Positions 56,967 to 64,000 of a stretch of 64,000 nt of DNA are shown piece by piece. Each line of letters opens with the position of its first letter. Position 1 is the stretch's first letter. Both the position numbers and the translations under genes were made by a program. The DNA is from Hypomesus transpacificus (lineage: Eukaryota > Chordata > Actinopteri > Osmeriformes > Osmeridae): contig NC_061077.1 in the NCBI RefSeq assembly GCF_021917145.1, forward strand, positions 11,847,723 to 11,911,722, read 5' to 3'. The notes beneath the pieces were generated by a model that was given only the letters and a program-made list of their open reading frames with translations, was not told the origin of the DNA and did not search any database.

Positions 56967-59039
56967 CGAGAGAGCGAGAGAGCGAGAGAGCGAGAGAGCG
57001 AGAGAGCGAGAGAGCGAGAGAGAGAGAGACAGAGAGAGAAAGAACTAAAGGACTGAAAAGAGGCAGCCGAGACAGGCATCTAAGGAGACTTGCTGTCTTT
57101 GAAGAATATTAAAGATTAAAAATTTTAAAAAAGCACCTGAAGGATTTGTCTTGACATGTATGCTCCACTCCTCTCCTCTCCAGTTGCATAATAGTATTGA
57201 ATGACTGCTTGAGAGACAGTCTCATAGCCAACTGTCTACCTGGCTGATATCTCATTGCAATGCTTATAACTGGCTGCCTGTCTCCTAGCTGACTGCCTGC
57301 CTGCCTGCCTGTTTGGCAGATTGATATGAGCACGATCCTTCATTGATCTGTTGTGAAGGACGAGTGGAGGAGCTACAACAGAGAAGTCCCAGTGGCACAG
57401 TGCCAGGGTCCCTGGGCTGGCACGCTTGCTAGCTGGCTGGCATGCTGGCTGGCTGGCTGGCATGCTGGCTGGCATGCTGGCTGGCTGCACGGGAACATCA
57501 GAGTCTACGCCTCAGAGAGCAAGAGAAATAAACAATTACCGGAGACGCCAAAGAGACATTAACAAGACGTGCTTAAATGTGTAGGTCTGCACAGTTTCTT
57601 TGCCCTGCATGCGTGGGAGAGAGGGACAGAGGAAGGGAGAGCGGCAATGGCAAAAAGCGGGAAAGAGAGAGGGAAAGAGATGAAAGGGGGGGGGGAGGAG
57701 GGAGAAGGAAGGAGTAAGAGGGAAATTCTCTAGAACAACTTCCTTCGAAGCTCATTCACGGGGGTACCATTGGCACAACCTCCTCCTGAACTGAACAGCT
57801 GAACTCAAGACGTCAACGTGTAACAAATTTGCATTTATATCGAATTATCAAAGGGCGAGTTGTTCAATCAATGCCAGGCATCTTTACAGCTGGTAAACAC
57901 AAGGTCATTTGCATGTTCATTGCCCATTCAAAGGGCACAGGTTGAGTGCGTGACTATACAGCCAGCCACAGTGATAGTTCTTCTCTGCACTCTTATCAAC
58001 TGGTCCACAAAGACATATTTGACCTTTGATGTCTTGGCAAAGCCCCTGATCCAAGTGCCAGAAATACATTGTGTAAGGAGAAGTATGCATGTCTCTGAAG
58101 TAAGAGTGTCCAGACTTGAGGTCATATCGAGCCGGTTCTGCCCATCACTTCTACAGAAGGCTGTGACAGTGGACAACTGAACTAAGATCACCTGGGCAAC
58201 GTTCACAGGTCACCTGAACACTGTTGTAGAAACGTGTGGGGAAGACTCAAGCACACTGGGATGTTGGTGAGGTCAACCTGGTGTCATCATCATCATCATC
58301 ATTATCTCCATAGTTACACCATTATCACGCAATGCACTGTAGTTGGTCGTTATTATGGTAGTTAAGCGTTTGTTGTCAGCATTCCATTCGTTTCTTCAGG
58401 ACTGAAACTGTAACAAGCATGCATGCAAATATCTGCTAGTCTTTGAATTTCCCTGCGAGTTTGACCAAAGAAACAGTGCAGGTCAATCCCTAGTACCCTA
58501 TAATAAAGGATATCACCTCTAAAACAGCATAGACCTGTGTATCATAATGCTGATCTGTTCTGATGGTTCATCAGGTTCATTACCTGGTAACCCATGCTAT
58601 TCTGTCATTTTCCAACAACCCCTACAGCACCATACTTAATATGGCTTACCATGTCTTCTGTGATGGTTTAGAAGCTAAGATCATAAACAGACCACATTAC
58701 CGGCTGGGATCCGTCCTGCTCAGGGTTAGTCTACAACATCTTGTATCAGGTCACAAAAAACAGCCATGTTTCATTCTAATGAGTCTAAGATTATGACTCG
58801 GGGATGTCACAGCATTGGTCGTGTGTATGTCAGAACTATTACCAGGATGTCTGTCTCACCTTGAACACTTCTGAGAAGAACCCTGAACCAATCTTCTCGC
58901 ATATGAAGTCGTCGATGCGGGCCAGACTGGACACGGCACTGCGTAGCGCCCGGTAGGACGAGGGTCTGATCCGGTTCGGACCATGGGCGCTGTGAATAGG
59001 GGGCTCCAATGCCTCCTGGTTCGGCTCGACCCGCTCCAT
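46745..59039 (-). CDS. tesk1: Dual-specificity testis-specific kinase 1
   Basis: TESK1 phosphorylates cofilin and so controls actin turnover. Ten exons on the minus strand: 59039-58860, 52137-52016, 51885-51837, 51403-51257, 51025-50943, 49231-49141, 48983-48900, 48485-48399, 48316-48223, 47880-46745. The chain closes at 690 aa (human TESK1 626). [19 protein letters not shown] leads into the glycine loop GSGFFSEV (51-58). Lys73 lies in ALKMN, the catalytic loop HRDLTSKN begins at 160, DFG is 183-185, and YWMAPEM follows. The tail has [27 protein letters not shown] and a C-terminal block CPGCCLAGF to KNLNGDA and LPGAQ. This block matches TESK1 and is absent from TESK2. The last exon also carries acidic E-runs that lengthen the tail. 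The 6.7 kb first intron is almost all simple repeats. Confidence 0.96.
47885..48012. repeat. GAGA/GGAA purine repeat
   Basis: GAGAGAAGGAAAGAGGAA-type repeats fill the end of tesk1 intron 9. On the coding strand they form the pyrimidine tract before exon 10. Confidence 0.93.
48126..48222. repeat. 23-bp tandem repeat at a tesk1 donor
   Basis: Four copies of CTCCCAGACTAACCCTCCTC with AGT joiners. The block starts at the donor of tesk1 exon 9, and the donor-proximal GAGACTGAGGAGGG is itself part of the unit. Confidence 0.93.
49539..49785. repeat. GAGA-rich simple sequence
   Basis: Purine-rich GAGAGAGG and GAAAGAGAG stretches in tesk1 intron 5. Confidence 0.85.
51571..51607 (-). repeat. SINE tail fragment
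   Basis: A minus-strand GCTCTGGATAAGAGCGTC remnant of the L2-type tail in tesk1 intron 3. Confidence 0.7.
51938..52010. repeat. GAAAGAGA repeat
   Basis: A GAAA/GAGA purine microsatellite in tesk1 intron 2, 5 bp from the exon 2 donor. Confidence 0.93.
53044..53099. repeat. ACTGTGAGACGGC 13-bp repeat
   Basis: Four tandem copies of GAGACGGCACTGT, followed by a partial copy, in tesk1 intron 1. Confidence 0.9.
53530..53720. repeat. GACAGAGA microsatellite
   Basis: Imperfect GACAGAGAGA/CAGACAGA repeats of about 190 bp in tesk1 intron 1. They keep minus-strand frames open without coding meaning. Confidence 0.93.
54009..54796. repeat. 790-bp minisatellite in tesk1 intron 1
   Basis: About 30 copies of a 27-bp unit, GAGAGGGGCACAGAGAGAGG plus a variable AGGTG, AGACG or AAGTG joiner. 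Two 22-23 bp short units break the register. A run of unit variants (four AGGTG, one with GTGCAG, one AAGTG, one AGACG, a short unit, two AGACG) occurs twice in the same order, which shows duplication of a block of about 265 bp. Confidence 0.97.
54949..54982. repeat. Poly-C tract
   Basis: About 34 consecutive C in tesk1 intron 1. The assembled length may be unreliable. Confidence 0.97.
55758..55947. repeat. TG/TCCCTG compound microsatellite
   Basis: GT runs interrupted at intervals by TCCCTGTGTG. About 190 bp in tesk1 intron 1. Confidence 0.96.
55999..56218. repeat. 19-bp minisatellite
   Basis: About twelve copies of CCTCTGGAGTCCCACACCT, alternating with CCTCACCT and CCCCTCCT endings, in tesk1 intron 1. 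Spacing is strictly regular and there is no spacer diversity. Confidence 0.96.
56860..57035. repeat. GA repeat with GAGAGAGC higher unit
   Basis: A GA run of about 55 bp is followed by about ten GAGAGAGC units, then more GA, in tesk1 intron 1. Confidence 0.96.
57415..57490. repeat. GGCTGGCATGCT repeat
   Basis: TGGCTGGCTGGCATGC units in tandem, in tesk1 intron 1. An inverse-like GCCTGCCTGCCTG run lies at 57293-57310. Confidence 0.9.
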
Positions 59040-62000
59040 CGCGAATATCCCGGGAGGGGGAGACGTGTGCGCAGTTTGGAATCCAACCCGTCTGTTTACA
59101 TTGTTCCAGTCTGAAGCGGAGTCCGGAGAAACAAATTGGCTTCACAATAACATTTAGTTGCAAACGCACCGTAAAAGGCCGAATTAATCCCAGACTCTCC
59201 AACGTTGTAGCCTATCTAACTAACTAGACAGCGTTTTTCCTCAACTTACGAATTTCCAACACTTGCAGGCTACATGCCGCCTCCCCCGGCGTGTGCGTGG
59301 TTTGTGTGACGATTCCCCGACGCTTCAGAGAAACGAAGGTGGGCCGGCTATTTCTCCAGGAGAAACTGCGTAGCCTGCTTCTGTCTTGGCAACATTCGCA
59401 GTCAGTTTCCTCCGTGTGTTCGGGCAATGCAGGCTAAACACTCCTTTCCTTCACCGTTCTGGAGTCTGGTTTCCTCGTGCGGTTTCTTGTGCGGGCAAAC
59501 CAGCACCGTCCTTAAAACGAAAACAGTCATTTTGACGTAAATACATAACATAAATGTCTTTCTATTCTTGTTTGTAGGAATGGTTATTTCTGCCTGCTTT
59601 GATATGGACCACTGAGTCAGAAATATATTATCGTTGGCGGATCCAAATCAAACGGTATTCAAAACGATATTCTGATTGCTCACTCAGTTGATCACTGAAA
59701 AACGAGGCCACATAAACCGGCAAATAAGTTACGCAGTGGTAGAATCGCCCATGGCACAAGGAGACCGGAACACGCTCACTCCGTGGAACGGTGTAGCCTA
59801 TCGTGACTTCCAACACAGCTTAGCCTATGCGGGTCATACATTATAAATGCTAGGCTGACATGAGTTTTATTCGCCTGTCACTCTAGTTCATCAGACTGCT
59901 TTTACGTTATAGCACCAAGGTTGACCTGCTCTTAGCCTACATTTTTTTAGGTTACTCTTATAGGGTATATTTTTTATAATACAACAATTAGGAATTGTGC
60001 CATAAATGGATGAGTGAATGTGACTTACCTAGCCTTTTGTACAGGTACGGTGGTGTATTCAGCCCTGACCTCGAATCTAGTGTTTGGTTACCGAGGCTTT
60101 ATTTCACTAATTAATCAGGCTTGTCTACCTCCTCCCGCCTTTACATTGTCCTTGGTTTCGTTTTACCTCCCCTGCCTTGCCACGAGCGGCCGTGCTCTCC
60201 GGACTGCAAGAAGAAAACAGTGAGACTTCTCAGAGCGGCTGGCTATTAGAAGAAGCGATATGGGCGTGTCCGCACGTGAACACCGCAAAACTTTACCTGC
60301 GGCGGCGCTTAATGAATCGTTTCTCACCTAACCTTTACTGTAAGCTTATTTCCGACAAAGTAAACACACACCGTTGCGTCATGCGCACATTTATCTCAGA
60401 GTGTTTGGCTACAATAATTTATCATTTCAGCAGTTTGCTGTGACATGGTGGAAAACAGACAACGCGTAGTCTGCGGTTCAAAGAAACTATAATTAATTGT
60501 TTCTTTACAGTGTAGCGCCACCTCGCACCACACATAGACATACTTCAGATTATGACACAATGTGACCACATTCTATCATGCAGCGCTTTGAGCTTTTGCC
60601 TACTAACCTCCAGTCTGATTAATACAAGAACCCAGTCTACGAATAGATGAACCCGGAAAACAATCCAAGCAGTCACACCACTGAAACGGATAATGACATA
60701 CATCACATTTATTATTTAGAGTAGCTACTCACTTATTTATAAAGAATAAAACTGTGTATTTGTTTGACACCAGTCAGACTGAAGAGGTGACTTATACTGA
60801 ACTATAGATAGATCAATACTTGTATTTTCGTCGGCATAGGCCATACACCCTCTCAGACTGAATGTCAGTTGTTCACGCCCACCTTTAAGATCAATTTTTC
60901 ATAAACAATGGACCTTCAAATAGGCCAAGGGTCAGATCTTAAGAGAGCGGATGCATGCGTCTCACATGTCATTATAGCCGTCCTACTTCTGCAGCCTGGA
61001 CCTAATTAGCGGCCTCCTGCAGGTGCTAACGATCCTTCTTTCTCCGTCCACATCACTTCCCCATCACAGAGCCAGTCTACGATAGAGCTTCCGCGAGGTC
61101 GCGAGGTAGGGGGCTTAAATTGGCTTTTGGAGCACACCAGCTGTTCCACGCGGCCCGCGCCCCCTAGGGAAGCGGACAGAGGAAGGGGACACCACATGGT
61201 CCTCTGTGTACCCCCCTTCCCCTCCACCCCGGAAGCCTGCTGCTGAAGCCTGCTTGGACACGGTGCTCCCCATGGGACAGACACGGCACTCTGGAGGGCA
61301 ACAAAGGGCCTCTGCACGAGCCGGAGTGGATGAAAAATAATTCTGCTCGACCCATTGGGGATTCTAAAGTAAATTAGACTCCATTTAGAAATGACGGAAT
61401 CCTTGGTTTGCTTTGAGGTGTGATACAATTAGAGAAATTAAATTCATTTTAATGCGATATATTATGACAAAGTCTGGAAGCACTCAAATCTAAAGCTATG
61501 GTACATGTCTCTGACTGACCATAATGTAAATTATTAGCCATAGACTGAAGAGACATTAACAAATATAATTTTGTGTATTTAGAAATAGCTTGAACCCAAA
61601 TTGTCCATCCAAGTAAATAATAGATACAATATATACTAAATAGAGGTGAGGAGGAGAGAAATATACAGCATCCCCCATTATTATATAGGTGTGTGTGTGT
61701 GTCAGACCCATATCATATTACCCTCAGGACCTGTCTCAGCAAAGACACATCTGCCTTTTAAAACATCCATTAAAACATGCCAATAAATGTTACACACAGC
61801 ATCCTTTTCATCTCTGAATGTTGGACAGACACGATCCATCACAACTCTGGCCAATGAGGCACGGCTGTGGGGTTACACTCACGCGAGTTCAGTCAGGTGT
61901 CATGACAACCCTCCACTTCTCCGCGTGTCCTTACACGCCCCATGGTTGACTTGACAATCCTGCATGAGAGAGGACAGAGGGTATTCCCCTAGGAGAGTAA

Positions 62001-62933
62001 CTCAGGACAGCTTAATTGATGTTTTGGACTGTGGCCTATGGATTGGTTGGTTACAGACTTTTGGGGGACTTTCTGTGGGGTTTCATTGATGCTCGATGGG
62101 TTGAAGAGAACCACAAAATTGGTCAGGTTGCCAATGCGTGCGTAAGGTCGAGGCTCTATAGGTCTGTAACACTAAGGGCAAAATTAAGTACTGATCGAAC
62201 AAACATTTGTGAATTTAAAAAGCAATGTCGGCCTATTCAGACAAACTCGCCATATCTTGTAAAAATTGTAAGATGAAAGTTTCACCAACTGGTTAGAAAT
62301 GCCTTAGAAAAGGATGTGCTGATGGTAAGGGAAATACAATACAATGTTTCCAACCAACTGACCTGCATTGCAGAGGTTGGAGGCCTACGTGATAGTTATT
62401 GCTGATGGCGCACCGATGTCCGATGCATAACAATGCTGCCACCTAGTGTTAAATATAAGTAGAGGTAAATTTACACTAACAAAATATATGAATATTATGC
62501 AGGTCAGAAAGTAGTGTTCCGGACAGGTTTATAAAAGATTAGACTAATAATATGAATCTATACCTACTCATACCACATAGCCACACCATAAATTGAGATA
62601 AACATGCTTTCCAATATATTCATATCTATACGCATGTATTGCATAAACACATAAGCGAGCAAAGGTAAACCAAATGTAAATTCTTAGCTGTACACGCCCA
62701 GGACAACCATATAAACGTTAACTATTAACTAATTATCAAAACACATTGGTCTCTGTCAAGACCGATCGTGTTCAAATTTTACCATGTGACACCAGCGGTC
62801 AATCTACCTATTTAAAGACGGCAACTTGGTGCATGCTGACAACTGTTTACAAAAAGGGGTGTGAACTCATATAGGCTGTGTATTTTCGAGTTGTTGCTAT
62901 CCACCTGTTACGAGTCTAGTGCAAAGGAATATA
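59040..62933. other. Intergenic region tesk1 to faah2
   Basis: Divergent promoters of tesk1 (minus) and faah2 (plus) must lie at the two ends. A short GT run lies at 61688-61700. No SINE, tRNA or coding exon was recognised, and the open frames have no splice context. Confidence 0.5.
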
Positions 62934-63644
62934 ATGGCGTTCACCGTTCTTGAGCGAATAAATGCATGGTTACTTGAAGCGTGCATGGGTGTACTTTTCG
63001 TGATGTTTAAGTTACTGTCGCCGCGGCCGTCCGGTCAACCTAGAAAACTCCCACCGGTTACCAATCCCTTATTGACAATGTCTGCGATGCAGCTCGCGGA
63101 GAAGATTCGTCGTAGAGAGGTCAGTTCATGAAGTGATATTCTGTTCTCGTCCGTCACTCAGTTATTTGGGCGTTAGCTACAGTGTCCGTGGGTAACTACA
63201 TGATCCTATAAGATGCGTCGTCTGTGTAGATTTTTTTTTAAATCTCCATAGTATGTATGTTTTTATTTATTTATTTTTTACAATAGCCAGAAAAACAATG
63301 GACAATGTAAACTTGGGCTGTCCAAGCCTGTTCCTGAAGAGATACCGTCCTGTAGGTTTTTGCTCTGACCCTTATCCAGCAGACTTGGTGGCAGTTTGAC
63401 AAGCTGAATGGGGTTCATTACAGCTGGTGTTGGACGGGAAATACTACAGGAGAGTAGTTCTCCAGGAACAGGGTTGGACTGCCCTGGTGTAGAAGTAAAA
63501 TAAAAACCTTTTGATTCCTTGATCTTGCACACACACTAACTATGTTTTGGTCTCTGAGCAGGTGTTGAGTGTGGAGGTAGTACAGGCCTACATAGACAGG
63601 ATCCAGGAGGTTAACCCTTTGATCAATGCCATGGTTAAGGACAG
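62934..63644 (+). CDS. faah2: Fatty-acid amide hydrolase 2, first two exons
   Basis: FAAH2-type enzymes are membrane-anchored amidase-signature serine hydrolases that cleave fatty acid amides such as oleamide. Exons seen are 62934-63119 and 63562-63644; the gene runs beyond the window. The start is the ATG in AATATAATGGCG. Residues 11-29 form the N-terminal hydrophobic anchor (LLEACMGVLFVMFKLL). Then come LPPVTNPLL and SAMQLAEKIRRRE, and exon 2 adds VVQAYIDRIQEVNPLINAMV. This matches FAAH2 at the same exon boundary. The catalytic Ser-cisSer-Lys residues lie in later exons not seen here. The family is clear; the paralogue (2a or 2b) is not. Confidence 0.9.
63315..63486. mobile_element. Palindromic MITE-like element
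   Basis: GGGCTGTCCAAGCCTGTTCC at the left is mirrored by GGAACAGGGTTGGACTGCCC at the right. It lies in faah2 intron 1 and is non-coding. Confidence 0.72.
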
Positions 63645-63797
63645 GTAAATAGAAGTTGCACCTCTCTTCTACTCGTGCTCTTCACCCTATCACAGTTCCC
63701 TCTCCTCCTGTTTTTAATAGGTTACCTCTTACCTCTCTCATCTTTCTCTCTTCATACCTCTTACAATACTTCCTACTCTGCTTTGTATCTTTCTTTA

Positions 63798-64000
63798 CCT
63801 TTACCTTTCTCTCTCTCCCCCTCCTTCCTCCTCTCTCCCCCTCCTTCCTCCTCTCTCCCCCTCCTTCCTCCTCTCTCCCCCTCCTTCCTTCTCTCTCCCC
63901 CTCCTTCCTCCTCTCTCCCCCTCCTTCCTTCTCTCTCCCCCTCCTTCCTCCTCTCTCCCCCTCTCCCCCTCTCTCTCCCCCTCCTTCCTCCTCTCTCCCC
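63798..64000. repeat. 20-bp pyrimidine minisatellite
   Basis: At least nine copies of CTCCTTCCTCCTCTCTCCCC with T/C variants in faah2 intron 2. The array reaches the window edge, so its full length is unknown. Confidence 0.97.

Noticed and set aside
62016-62276. An 86-codon plus-strand frame before faah2
   Set aside because: No similarity to known proteins, no promoter or splice context, and chance length for this base composition.

Overview
The window is nuclear DNA of a ray-finned fish. The evidence is intron-rich genes with GT-AG junctions that encode vertebrate-specific proteins, a vertebrate tRNA cluster, dense CA, GA and C-rich microsatellites, tRNA-derived SINEs with an L2-type 3' tail, and palindromic hAT and Tc1 derived elements common in teleosts. 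I cannot fix the species. No bacterial, CRISPR, phage or retroviral content was seen.

Layout. 1-8.5 kb is a tRNA cluster of ten genes: six identical tRNA-Asn(GTT), three identical tRNA-Lys(CTT) and one tRNA-Gly(TCC). They lie among fold-back elements and tandem duplications. 9.0-21.6 kb (-) holds gba2 in 17 exons. 23.6-27.1 kb (+) holds rgp1, 8 coding exons, head-to-head with gba2. 28.3-29.1 kb (-) holds msmp, 3 exons, tail-to-tail with rgp1. 32.0-41.1 kb (+) holds pik3c3 (VPS34), 25 coding exons. 43.0-45.3 kb (-) holds a class II cytokine receptor that most resembles IFNGR1, 7 coding exons. 46.7-59.0 kb (-) holds tesk1, 10 exons with a 6.7 kb repeat-filled first intron. 62.9 kb to the window end (+) holds the first two exons of a faah2-type amidase.

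Each exon chain was assembled by hand from splice sites and reading phase. All six complete genes close without a phase error: gba2 858 aa, rgp1 386, msmp 130, pik3c3 878, receptor 342, tesk1 690. gba2, rgp1, msmp and tesk1 are also close together on human 9p13.3, so this is a conserved block. pik3c3, the receptor and faah2 have their human counterparts on other chromosomes.

The genes do not form one pathway. gba2 cleaves glucosylceramide at ER/Golgi membranes, rgp1 helps activate Rab6 at the Golgi, and pik3c3 makes PI3P for endosomes and autophagy. tesk1 phosphorylates cofilin, faah2 hydrolyses fatty acid amides, msmp is a small secreted protein, and the receptor is a cytokine sensor.

Most worth following up: a 27-nt in-frame candidate microexon in pik3c3; the short cytoplasmic tail of the receptor; long tandem repeats placed directly on splice acceptors in gba2 and pik3c3; and a tRNA-Asn tandem array in which sister copies show the empty site of a DNA transposon. 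I found no clear evidence for a wholly new biological system.
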